DNA from: Zonotrichia leucophrys gambelii
Taxonomy: Eukaryota > Chordata > Aves > Passeriformes > Passerellidae
NCBI RefSeq assembly: GCF_028769735.1
Contig: NC_088171.1
Span: 139,521,917-139,585,916, forward strand
DNA: 64,000 nt
Direction of reading: 5' to 3'
A program made the translations under genes and the position numbers. Below the pieces are notes generated by a model. It was not told the DNA's origin. It saw only the letters and a list, made by a program, of their open reading frames with translations, and searched no databases. This document shows positions 11,074 to 21,952 of the stretch, one piece after another; position 1 is the first letter of the stretch, and every line of letters starts with the position of its first letter.

Positions 11074-13767
11074 TACAAGAGGAAGAAAATCTTTAGTGGA
11101 TGTACGGAATGGAATCTGAGAAAGAGCAAAAGGACATGAGACAGAGGACAAAACAGTGCCTCATATTGGAAAAAGAATATGGAATGAATGCATAGATATA
11201 AAGCAATTTTTTATCAAACTGGAATAAAATCTTTAAAGATTTTATCTTTGCTAAAAAGAGACTGCTAAATGGTGATTAATGGCAAAATTTATATAAAATT
11301 ATATTAATTTATATTACTTGATTTATAATATATAAATTATTTCTATTAATATATTATTTATGTTAATTTTTAATTTCTGAATTGGCCATAAGTACAGACT
11401 TCTTTTATGTAAAAAGAAAAAAAAAAGAATAAATATACTGATTGCAAAGAAAATTTAATACAGTATAAAAATATTTGGATGCATACAGGAAATAATTTAT
11501 TAATATTTCAATTGTGTCCCAGTTAATCCTGAAATTCATAAAATGAATATGAGGAAAAAAAATGCCATCCTCTTAAAGTTAGATAAATTAGATTTTCAGA
11601 CTCCTCTTGTCATGACTTTTGGATTTTTAAATAGTAATAAAATACATGCAGCAAATTTGATCTTTTCAAAAAGTAGCTTCAAAATAAACAATGTAGAAAC
11701 AATAGGAAATGCCTTAGGTTTTTCTGGTACTTCTTTTCTACATTGAAGACATAAATCTATATGAAACAACATGAACCACACAGCAAAAAGAGTTAATGGA
11801 ATACTCACAGCTTAAGGTCATAATTCTACATATTCATAAGTGCCTTTGGAAAATGCAAGTATTTTAAATATGAAACTGCAGATTAAAACATTCATAGACA
11901 GCATTGCATAGACTTGTCAAATACAAATCTTTGAATCATGAAATTCTGAGTAACAGTTCACATTTAGACTTTTCTCATGACTTTGTCTTTAAATTTGTGA
12001 GGTAACACAAAATACTATTTATTTAGGAAAAGTGACAAATCTTAATGTAAATGAGTATCTTTTGAACTACTGGTTTTATTCCAGTCATTTGACACAAGAA
12101 AATGAAAGGGAAAGCACCTGAAAAAGCCACAAAAATGATTTTTGATGGTAGAAGCAAGATCCTTTAATAAATATTATTTGAGGAAAATCCCTTACTAACA
12201 TTATCAAAGCAAGTAGCAAAACAACCCAAAAACAAGTAGTGGAAGAGCAGAAGATAGTACTTAGATAAAAATTTAATGATCTTGAATTTTTAAAATTTAA
12301 ATTAGTTAAGAAATTTGTGTTCTTGTGGTTTTGCTATTTTAGCTTTTATAATCTTGTTGCTTTCAAAGTTCTAGTTAATAGATAACTTTGCTCTAATAAA
12401 ATAAGACAGATATTATAGAAAAACTAGGGAGTAACTCCAAACTCATACACTCTAAAATTTTAAATAAATTTAATCCACCTGCAGAACTTATTAGTGAATT
12501 GCTCACCTAAGAAACTTAAATTGATATAGTATTGTTAAACAAGCCAAGCTTTGGCTTATCCTTTAACTAGAGATAGATTAAATGTTTAATAGTAGTTGAA
12601 ACAATAAGATGAAAAATTTGGAACTGACAACAGGAAATGGGGCTATGGGAAACCTTTGTGTTGCAATGTATATAAACCCTGTGAAGTTTTTGTTTCTTTG
12701 GGCATTCTTGGTGGATAAATGACAGCTTGTCCCCCATACTGGCCAACTTGTTGAAGTTTGAATATTTTGGTTCCCTCCTTTGACTCAGTAGTCTAAAGAA
12801 ATAGTTTTTGATTTTCACATATGTTAAAGAAAATAATAATCTCATTGCCTGCAGGAGCACTGCAATTGGATGTACCCTTTTTCTTTGTGAAAAATGTTTT
12901 TTTATGAAGCAACAGACAAAGGCTCCTTCAGGATTTAGATGATTATATTTTCTAGCGATTAAATACACATTTCAAGAAATGGAAGAATGCTTGCTTTGGT
13001 AGCTTAGTGCAGCTACTGGATATTATCCAGTGTGTAATATTCTTTTTTCAGGAAACAAAAATAAAGGTTTCCTCCTTGCAGTAAGTCTACTGAAAAAAAT
13101 TCTGCTATATCTGATATAAAACATCAGAAACACAGTACTAAAAATATTTTTCCAAGGCAATACTTCTAACCGCCCTCTAAATTAGAAAAATAAGCTGCTC
13201 AATCTTGTCTAGAATATTTTTATGCTGCATAATAAGTCCCATCAGTCTCTGAAGTCATTACTACATGGTATTCTCTCATCAGTCAATTAGATAAATGCAT
13301 GGCAATAATCAATATGATAGAATGATTCATTTATGATTGTGTGGGAAGATGACTGATGGTAAAAAGATAATGGTACAGAAATTACAGGGAAAAATACAGT
13401 TGCTACTCCCTGGATGGAACAAGATCAGTGTTCCCAACCTCCCATACAAAATAAGATCTAAATGGGACTAATGGAGGGTGGAACAGAGTGGAGACTCTGT
13501 GGCCAGGCTCTGTTGAAACCCTTGCAGAGGGAGCTTGGTGGTACTTTTTAACTCATAAGCCACAGAGCAGCTGAAAATCAAGGGAGACGAAGATATTCTG
13601 CTCTTCAATCAGTAACTCTGGTGAAATCATTCTCCTTGGAATGACACGTGAGCCCATCCCAAGATTATCGCAGGTACCATGCTGAGACCACCCCTAGGTA
13701 CAGCCACCCCTCCGTGAGTGTGATGTGTGACTGAAGTCATCCATGCTCCACACAAACACATCTTCAA
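11074..13767. other. AT-rich DNA, no gene recognised
   Basis: Strongly AT-rich, including an almost pure A/T patch at about 11285-11375. The 133-codon minus-strand frame at 12567-12968 has no domain, and its composition is what AT-rich non-coding DNA gives. A short palindromic motif, ACTGGATA-T-TATCCAGT, lies near 13015-13032. The last ~330 bases before 13768 are GC-richer and not assigned to any repeat. Confidence 0.55.
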
Positions 13768-14030
13768 ACTTAAATCTGTTACGACTTTATTAATAAGGAA
13801 TTTTATTCTGTAAACTGCTCGTGTGAGTCTGTCAAGGGTGCTGGCAGTGCCTGAAAGTGTGTAAAGGTGTGGAGACCCAGGAGGGGATCTCCCTGTTTGG
13901 CATGTGACCCTGAGAAAGCCAGCTGAACCATCCTCTGATCTAGTGAACTGCTCAGTAAAGGGTCCCTACAATGACATACTGGTTGGGCAAAAGGGTCTCA
14001 GCTTTTCTGGGGTGCTGACTGACAAATCGA
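13768..14030 (-). mobile_element. LTR family B, copy 1 (minus)
   Basis: This segment is homologous to 20450-20718. In both copies the plus strand reads TTAAATCTGT (or TTAATCTGT), then an ACTTT...TATT block, TTATTCTGTAAACTG, a divergent middle, CTCAGTAAAGGGTCCCT (TTCAGTGAAGGGTCCCT in the other), GGTTGGGCA, AGGGTCTCA and CTGACTGACAAATC. On the minus strand the element carries ACAGAATAAAAT and TTAATAAAGTCG, i.e. polyadenylation-type signals just before its 3' end, and it runs from TG-like to CA-like termini. This fits an LTR, perhaps ERVL-like; the class is an inference. No target duplication was found. The two copies differ by many substitutions and indels, so both look old. Confidence 0.7.
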
Positions 14031-16080
14031 ACACTGAGGGTTTGAGTAAACCTCTGCTTTCCTTGTGACAGATGGTCTCACACATGATAGCTTAACAAAT
14101 GAATGTAAATACTGCTTTCAGTTTCAGTTGAATAAAATTGAAACTATTCTTTTAAAATTGATTCAGAATGAACTTGCTGATATCCAGAAATACAATTTGG
14201 AATGCTTTTAAAATGCAATTTTTAATATATTCAGAGATTCAAACATAGGTATATCAGTCTATGCATATTCTTCACTGGCAATTTACTGTACTATGTTTGC
14301 TACTTTTCTGTTAAAAGTAAGACTGAGGCTTTCAGGAAGACAGTTCATTAAAACAGAAAGAAAGTTGCAATATTTTCTTTTCTCTCTTGTTTATAATTCA
14401 AATACAATTTTTAGAAATGAAATAGTGAAGGGTTTTGAGCTACAATACAGTACAATTTTAATTAAGTGGTACACATTTTAAATAAGGAAAATGGTTTTAT
14501 CTCCTGACATTTCAAATGAGAAAATACAATAACAGGAACAATGAAGCACAACAATTTTAGATGTGTATTTATTTTATTCTTGATCTTCAAAGTCTTATTT
14601 CATTAGCCTGCTTCACATTTCAAACTATTCTACCAGACTGAAAATAACTTAAATAAGAACATATATTTATGATAGATAAAGACTTAATCATTCACTTTAT
14701 CTCATCCATTGAGAAACTTTATTTTAATATGATTATATTAAATTCCAGGCCAGCTGACATTTATGCTTTGGTATAGTGAATGCAACCTCTGATTTTGGAG
14801 ATGAGTCACATTTAAAATAGTTTTCCAATTAGACTATGTAAAATTCAGCTGACATGCAATAATTTATTGCAGCTGCCACCAATTAATTAAAAAAAAGGAA
14901 TACTGGAGTTGATGAAAGTTTTTCCAAATTATCAGTGACATTATCTCAATTTTTTCAGAGAAAATATCAGGGCTTGGTATTCATCTATTTCTTCCAGTGC
15001 AGGCTACAACTAGGTTTTTTCTCCATGGACTGACTCACTGCTACAGTCTCCATCTTGAGTCTGGTAAGATTGTGTAATGGATTTAACATCTGGGATTTTA
15101 GGGGGGAAAAAAAGCCATCTTTCCTGTTCAGGAATGCCCACAGCATAAATCTGTGCTAGTGAAAAAAAGGCTGTAGCTTAAATAAAAACAATTTTACAGT
15201 ATTGAATATAAACTCACAAAGATAGGCATGGACATACACTCATGTGTTAACAGCATATGCTTGGAAAGAGTAAGAGTTAGCAACATGAAAATGATCCAGA
15301 AGTAAACAGACCATTCTGCAAGTCCTAGTCTGGATATGCAAAAATGTTTCCTCTTAGCTATCTTTTTAATCAAGTACTTACCCTATAAGTAACTTAAGAA
15401 AAAGCAGTTCATAAAGTTCTTTCCTTCACTGGTCCACATATAGTGTTAGATCTTTGCTAAAAATACATGCATTACTTGTAGCATCTGCTCAGACTGAGTA
15501 CATGAGTTGAATTTTTTTGCTTGTTTTGTTGCAAGTAGCTTCATCTCATTTTTCATGAAAATGTAGGTGCATAGTGGCTTTGTAGGCTTGAGGCTTGATA
15601 TTTCTCATTAATTTTCTCTTACATCCATAAGAAACAAAGGGATTCCTTCTCTTCCTTCCCCTATTACTTTCTTTGTCCCCATACCAAGTTTTTATTGGTA
15701 AGTTAAGCCTTTTCCTATTTAAATTACCTACCCTACTGAAATTCGACAGATTAGACCATCATTCCCTGGTCTGCAATCAGTATTTTTGTTAGAAAACTTA
15801 AATGCAGAAGTTCATATGGGTCATACACCAATGTGATAGTCTTAAACTGATAATATTTCAGCATATGGCATCCTATTTTCTCTTGTTCTTTCACTGGATA
15901 CCACCAAGCAGCAACACCTCCCTTTTCTTTGCTTCCCCAATAATGCGTTTATATATATTGGCAGGATTCTCCCACTGCCCCTCTCCTACACAATGCACCT
16001 GAACTCCAAACTTGTTGGGAATTTAGCTGCTAGAAAATGGAAAAGTACAAAACCGTGGCTAATTCCAAGTCCTGCACCTG
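14031..16080. other. AT-rich DNA, no gene recognised
   Basis: No gene or transposon was recognised. A run near 14840-14890 combines TAAT-type motifs with CAGCTG sites and could be a conserved non-coding element, but there is no direct evidence without an alignment. Confidence 0.55.
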
Positions 16081-16325
16081 TGTTGATAGCATGTCCTTGA
16101 GGCTTAGCTGTAGTATAATAACAAACAGTGAAAGAGACATGAGAAAAGAGAGATGTAACCCCTAAGGAATGAGGAAGAGTTGATAGTATAGTTTAACCAA
16201 TAGATTGCTTTGCTTACAGAATATTCGTGAGCTTATTACTCGCTGTATAAGTGTCTGATGCTCTCTTCAATAAACAGAATTTGCTTATCACTCATATTGA
16301 GTGTCCGAGTCTCCCCTCACTGACA
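16081..16325 (+). mobile_element. Short ERV LTR with compact promoter layout
   Basis: The segment runs from TGTTGATAGC to CACTGACA. It contains, in order, CCAAT (16197-16201), a TATAA box in CGCTGTATAAGTG (16246-16250) and AATAAA (16269-16274), followed by a U5-like stretch ending GTGTCCGAGTCTCCCC. The close TATA-to-AATAAA spacing of about 23 bases is the arrangement known from avian alpha/beta-type retrovirus LTRs, where the signal lies next to the cap site. The six bases on each side (CACCTG and AATGGC) do not match. Either the start is misplaced, the duplication has decayed, or the right flank is remnant internal sequence. TGG occurs two bases after the proposed end, the position of a primer-binding site, but I could not match the following bases to a tRNA. 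Confidence 0.72.
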
Positions 16326-16394
16326 AATGGCTCATCCCCAGCAAAGGCCTTCATTTTCTACGACACAAACTGAGACTCACTTCCCAAAACCAAG

Positions 16395-17040
16395 CAGTTT
16401 CAACAGAACTCAGCAGAGGGCACAGATCATCTGCCTCGACCTGCAGGTCATAGCCACTAACCCAGAGCACTGTTACTATTCTTTGCTGCAAGAAAGAATG
16501 TTACTGGTTCAAGGCCACCCTGGCGTCCTCTCCAGGATCGACAGGCCTTTCTGTAATTCTGTTTTCTAGCTGTTCTGCTCTGGACATGTACTAGAGCATG
16601 GGGTTGTTCCTCCCAAGCACAAGACTGCATTTTCTTTCGCTGATTTTGTCAATTTTCTCTCAGCCCTGCTGAGGAGCCTCTGAACTGAGCACAACCCTCT
16701 GATGTATCAGTCATTCCTCCTAGCTTTGTAATCTCAGAACTTGCTATTTCTGCTGTGTCCCATCAAGCACATCACTGATGATCACTGATGAATATTCTGA
16801 ACATTACTGGTACCAGTATTGAACCCTGTGGTAGACTGTTTCTGACTGGACTTTATGGTGCTCATCACTGTTACTTAAGCTTGCCATTTGAGGCATTTTC
16901 AATCTGCTTCACTGTCTGCTTAGCTAATCTATACTTCATCAGGTTGTCTGGATGGAAATTTTAGGAGACTCTGTTGGAAATTTCACTAAAATAAAATAAT
17001 GCCCATTTTTTCTCCACTCAACTACCATAAGTAGTCATGT
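16395..17040 (-). mobile_element. CR1 LINE fragment with decayed reverse transcriptase
   Basis: This is an internal piece of CR1 ORF2 in reverse orientation. On the minus strand the bases 16831 down to 16781 translate to PQGSILVPVMFRIFISD, the conserved reverse transcriptase block that reads PQGSILGP.LF.IFIND in intact CR1. Upstream in the element (16900-17000 here) are remnants of the finger/palm region preceding it. Downstream (about 16690-16740) is a TKLGGMTDTSEGC-like stretch that normally follows the catalytic FADD motif; here the FADD itself is destroyed and the frame is shifted. The matching continues to about 16395 through the CTCGACCTGCAGG block. The piece therefore encodes no working enzyme. 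Ends are approximate, because similarity fades into AT-rich DNA at 17040 and towards the LTR at 16325. Confidence 0.85.
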
Positions 17041-20000
17041 TCTTGCAGTTTCTAATTGTGTTTCGCTTCACTAGCCTGAACAAGTCACATCTGTGATGGA
17101 TTTTGGGTTTTCTTCCTTTTTATTTTTGCTATCTACTCTTTTATTAAAATATTCTACAGTCTGATTTGAGTATTTATCATTCCTGAATGTCATTTATTTT
17201 GAAATACTTTTCTAAAATATTTTTTTTTCAATATTGAGTGAATTCTTCAACCCAATCACCAATAAGCCTTACTCTTTAATTTCCTTATTTATAATCAATG
17301 TCCTGGAACAGAAGCCACAGCAATAGTATGCTGTTCTCAATCTTCAAGCTGATACTGACTTTCAAAAGTATTGGACTATCTAGGAGTAATCTAAGATGGT
17401 CTTCCTCATCCTGGAAAGTGCAGAATATAATCAGACTAACCTGCTCTAAACATGTCACACCTGTATTGGAAATAACATTTATATAAAACTGAAAATCCAA
17501 AATTTAAAAATTTTAATTTTTTCATACACAAAGTACAGCCAAAGCTGTACTAATAAAAGATATTTTCAAGACTGGGTTTATGCAGGTCATTACTTTATTG
17601 GAGGGTTATAAACCACCTTTCCTTATCCTCAAAAAGTAGCTGCTTCTTTCCCTCATTCTTTCTATGTTTTTCTCTCATTTTGGTATATTAGTGGCTCAAA
17701 AAAACCTGCTAGAGCTACTGGTTTTAATTAACATAACAAAAAAGTATTTCTATTCTTCCAGGACTGCCTTTTGACTCAAAAAATTTAGAGATGATGAGGG
17801 GTACCTTTTATAAATCCCTCTTGGGAGGTTATGTGCTCAAGTCACGTTTACATTAAAGAGATTTGTTTGTGTAGCTCCCTATACACCATTCCGAAGATCT
17901 GCTTCTTGGAATATCAAATTACATTTTATTTGATAGATGTGAAGTCTGGTAAGAACAGCACAGTGAATTTTGCTGCTTGCTTGTCCTTCAGCTCAAAATT
18001 AGCATTTTGAAAATTATTTAACTTAAACTGATAGGCACATAAGAACTGACACTACATAGGCTTTCTAATACCAGTATTAACATATTATCATATTTATGAA
18101 GCCCAGATAGCACTAGAGGTTTGGGATTTTTTATTACTATGATAAATAATTTCTTTTTTTCTTGAATTTCTTTTCTTAATTTTTCCTCAATTTTATAAGT
18201 TTCTGTTATGCAAAGAGGAAAAATAAAGAGGCATTCAAGATGAAAAAAGAATGACATTTGAGAGGAGCTTTTCTGGTAATATATGCAGTTATGTATTTGT
18301 ACTTCATATAAATCCAACAGATTCTCAAACCAGGGAAAAAAATAATCTTCTATTTATAGTCAAAAGAGAAAAATTACAGTGAGTCAATTTAGGATCATCA
18401 TGCCCTGGATCACACTCAAAATAAGAGCAATTCCTGTAATAAGCAAAATGTTCTTATGATGCATTTATATATACAGATATATATATAAATATTTAATCTT
18501 ATCATTACCTGAAGCTTAGTGCATCTAAAGAAAATGTGAAGGCTACATCTCAAGTCAACAGGGACAACTGTCTCCTGCAGATTGTATCAAAACTTCATTT
18601 CTTTAGGAAAGAAGGGATTCAAACCATAACCTCTAAATTGATGACACTTCTCAGCATTTTGGGTTGGATAATTTTGCTGCTTTGTCACTCTCTGGTTATC
18701 CTTTTTTTCATATATTTGTTCCGTTTTATAAAGTTGTCTTTCTGTAATCTGAAAACATACTGATATTTAATGAAAAAATGCACAGCAAGAAAGATTAGGG
18801 TGATTAACTTAATAAAACAAGTACTCTTTAAGATGAAAAAGCCCAACCACTCTATCTTTCTTACTTTTTCCTTATTAATATCTCTATTCATTGAGAAAAT
18901 AGTGATAAAATTTCATAATTTCAGGAGAGAAAAATAAAAGAATAAATAACTTGAAAAAAATGAAAATAATTTACAGCTGAGTTCATAACAATTTCAAAGG
19001 AAATTAGAGTAAGAATTGCTTACTGTACAAGGAAAGATTTTGGAGAGGGTTGTGGGAGTTGCATCAGTTTTCTCTGGACAAAAACACTAGTTATAGTTAC
19101 AACATCTCTGTTAATATTTTTTATTGATTTTTCTAAATTTTTATTTTAGTCAAGTTTTTTATTTGATATAATGAGGCAAAATAAGGAAGAAAAACATTAA
19201 TGGGATAAATTAGATTATAATCTTTATGCAACCCTTTGTTTTGATGGTTTGGTTGTTCTGGTGAATACTCTTGAACCTGCAAAAACCATTTTTAATTTGC
19301 TCACTTCAGAAATATCTGAACACAATGTACTCTTGATAAGAAAACTTAACTACAGCATCTAGTAGCATCCCTTTTTTAGCATCATATTTAAATTTCTTTC
19401 CATTTCTAGTACTGAACAGAAACCCATGCCTTGTCCAAAGCAAACAACCAGACAGGAGGCCACTAAAAAAAAAACACAGAAGAGCTTTGCTGAAAGTTCT
19501 TCATCATGTTCTTTGGAGGCAAAGTATGGCTCTGGAACCTTATCCTTCCTGTGTTCTTCGTGACCACTTATAGTTTAATGGAGAAAAACAAATGGCAATA
19601 ATTCAAAGTGTGGAAGTTAAAAAAAAAAAGCTGGGTCATGAAATCTGCTCAAAGTGGCAGCACAGAGCTAAGACTCGGGGAAAGAGAGCTGTGACTGCAT
19701 GAAACAGAAATTACAAGAAAAGGAAGGAAAGTTGGACTTGGTTGGACAACAAGACTGGGACTAGCAAATATGATACAAACAGCTGAGAAAAAGGGAGAGG
19801 CGCAGGCAGAACGTTGAGGTGGGAGAATGACACAGGCTGAGGGAGAAGCCCTAAAATAGAGAATGGGCTGGATTGGCAATAAGTCACAGGATCTGGATGG
19901 CCACCACAGGATGAAGATGCAACCCAACACTTCAGGAAATGGGTAGAAGAGTGAGTTCACAAAAATACAGTGACTGCAAATTGAGGAAATGAAACTGGTT

Positions 20001-20449
20001 TTCCCTGATGTTAACAAGCATTTGTAAGACATATGGACACAGAATGTGGTGTCAACATTGTGACAGAAAATGTCAAGCAAACTGAGAGAAAGACTGTCAT
20101 ATTCTTCAGCCATCCCAATCTTTGGAGCTAGGAAGCAAAACTTGTGATATTTGGAGATGTTATCATTTAAGCATGAATTTAACATGGTCCCAGAGAAATA
20201 ACTCCCACACTGCTATTATGTTCAAAAACCTACCATATAAAAGGCAAGCTGTTGTCTTATTTTATATTGATGCAAACTGCTCCATCATAACTGCTGGGAC
20301 TAGTCAAGGGGCTGGACCCCTTTGCTCCTCCAAAGGGACACATTTTGGGTAAGAACCATATTCTGTGCATGCTGAATACTTTTATTGGGAAATAGAGATT
20401 TTGCTTTGAATACATTTTGCAGTAAGATACTATCACTGGCGATTATTAA
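17041..20449. other. AT-rich DNA, no gene recognised
   Basis: Mostly AT-rich sequence without identifiable genes. The section 19649-20185 holds the longest open frame of the window, 178 codons on the minus strand. It is rich in Ser, Pro, Leu and Cys with no recognisable domain, and it lies opposite a purine-rich stretch that is naturally poor in minus-strand stop codons. I therefore do not call it a gene. An alternating TATATA patch lies at about 18470-18495. Confidence 0.5.
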
Positions 20450-20718
20450 ACCTTAATCTGTCACAACTTTGTATTAAAAAAGAGTGTTATTCTGTAAACT
20501 GTTAGTGTTGAATCTTTCACAGGCACAAGCAGTCACTGGCAGCAGGTAACACACTCAAAGTGGGAAGATCCCCATCCCTTTATGCTGTTGGTGGCCTCAG
20601 CCAGTCAAACCACCCTCTGACCCAGGACTGTTCAGTGAAGGGTCCCTGCAATTGTATGCTGACAGGCTGGTTGGGCACAAGGGTCTCAACTTTACTGGAA
20701 CACTGACAGACAAATCAG
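20450..20718 (-). mobile_element. LTR family B, copy 2 (minus)
   Basis: Homologous to 13768-14030 and in the same orientation. Shared landmarks on the plus strand are TTAATCTGTCACAACTTTG, GTTATTCTGTAAACTGTTAG, TTCAGTGAAGGGTCCCTGCA, GGCTGGTTGGGCACAAGGG and CTGACAGACAAATCA. On the minus strand, where the element is presumed to be read, it starts TGATTTGTCTG and ends near GTGACA, consistent with TG...CA LTR ends. The AATAAA-type signals of copy 1 are degraded here to AATAAC and TTTTTAATAC. No matching direct repeats flank it. The interval to copy 1 shows no retroviral genes, so the two are more likely independent solo LTRs than ends of one provirus. Confidence 0.7.
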
Positions 20719-21858
20719 ATTTCAAGTTGCAGAAACCTCCTCTGTTCATGCAACACTGATCCAAGGGACCGGCCAAGAAGAAAATATTTGCAAGGCACTC
20801 TGAGTTGAAAGGGAAGAGAATTTACCCACATGGGTATAAACCATATTGTGCCATACTCCCTCAGGCTCAGTGAATGCAGCCTGACCTTCCCATTATGTGG
20901 GTTTAAAGTCAGATTTAGCTGTATTGGAGTGTTTATACTTAGACATCTGCACAGACACATAAACACAGGTGAGTGAAGTTAAATTCAAGTTATGCCATAC
21001 TCATTCGTGAATTTACATTGTGATATAGTCAGAGGACTGAAACATTAATCAGTACATGAAGACTCAAGTTACAACAAAGAAACATATTTTACATTTCTTA
21101 AAATTTCAATATTTTGTCCTTAAAACCTACCCAACATTTTCAGACATTTCAGATTTTCTCCTAAGGAATATAGAGATCTAAGTTTTGTGAAAGTTTTGAT
21201 GTCAAAACTGTCAGAAATCATTAAGACCTTAAAGACTCAAGAGACAAAAATCAATGCCTGAGATTTCAGAGAGAAGGAAAAAGTAATTTAGAACTCTCTT
21301 CTGTCTTCTTGACAAGAGATAAACATAATAGCAAACCAAAGTCTGAGAGCTGCTGGTTGCTTTCCCTTTCAAGATCTCCTTTTTCTTTCCTGTTATTGCA
21401 TTATGGCCTCTAGGTAGAATTAAAATTATACTTGTGCATTATTTTGGAGGACATTTTTGCCTCATTAAGGTCTACCACTTCCTACCTGTACTTATTTTAG
21501 CTAGGTGCTAAATGTTGCTAGATTTTGTATAATGTATGACATATGACAATTTTACTTAACAATTAAGCTTGTAGGAACTTAGATCTGTCATTAAAGGCAA
21601 TTTATTTTTTTCGCTAGAAATATTTTCACCCATCTAGATTAGCTACTTAGGAAGTTCTTGGTGTTCAAAATGTTAAATTTATTAGTCTCAGTTTTGGTTA
21701 ACTTGTAGAACATAAAATGGCAATTAAAATTAAACCAGAAAGAGAGAAGTAGTTATCAACATTTCTGATGTGTATGTGGTGACCTGTGTGATGCTCTATC
21801 CATAGGCAAAATGGCATTTCTTTTGTGCTATAGACTATACAGAATATAGAATAGTCTA
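20719..21858. other. AT-rich DNA, no gene recognised
   Basis: Nothing identifiable was seen apart from short A/T runs. Confidence 0.6.
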
Positions 21859-21952
21859 TAAAATCACAGAATCACATAGTGGTTTGATTTGGAACGGACC
21901 TTTAAAGGTCATCTATTTCAATTTTCCTGAAATGAGCAGGGGTAGCTTTTGT
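21859..21952 (-). mobile_element. CR1 LINE 3' end fragment (minus)
   Basis: The plus strand reads ATCACAGAATCACATAG, GGTTTGATTTGGAACGGACC, TTTAAAGGTCATCTATTTCA and then ATGAGCAGGG. This is the reverse complement of the common bird CR1 end (CCCTGCTCAT... GATGACCTTTAAAGGTCC... ATTCTGTGATT). Only about 95 bases of 3' untranslated end remain. Identification is strong because both the terminal octamer-type repeats and the preceding GGTCC block are intact. Confidence 0.9.

Noticed and set aside
12567..12968. 133-codon minus-strand frame
   Set aside because: Lies in AT-rich DNA with no domain, no splice evidence and no compositional difference from its neighbours.
16326..16345. Retroviral primer-binding site after the LTR at 16081-16325
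   Set aside because: TGG is in the right place, but the following bases do not fit a tRNA 3' end that I can recognise, and the next segment soon becomes CR1.
19649..20185. Longest open frame in the window (178 codons, minus strand)
   Set aside because: The opposite strand is purine-rich, which removes minus-strand stops. The predicted peptide is Ser/Pro/Leu/Cys-rich with no domain or splice context, so chance is the better explanation.
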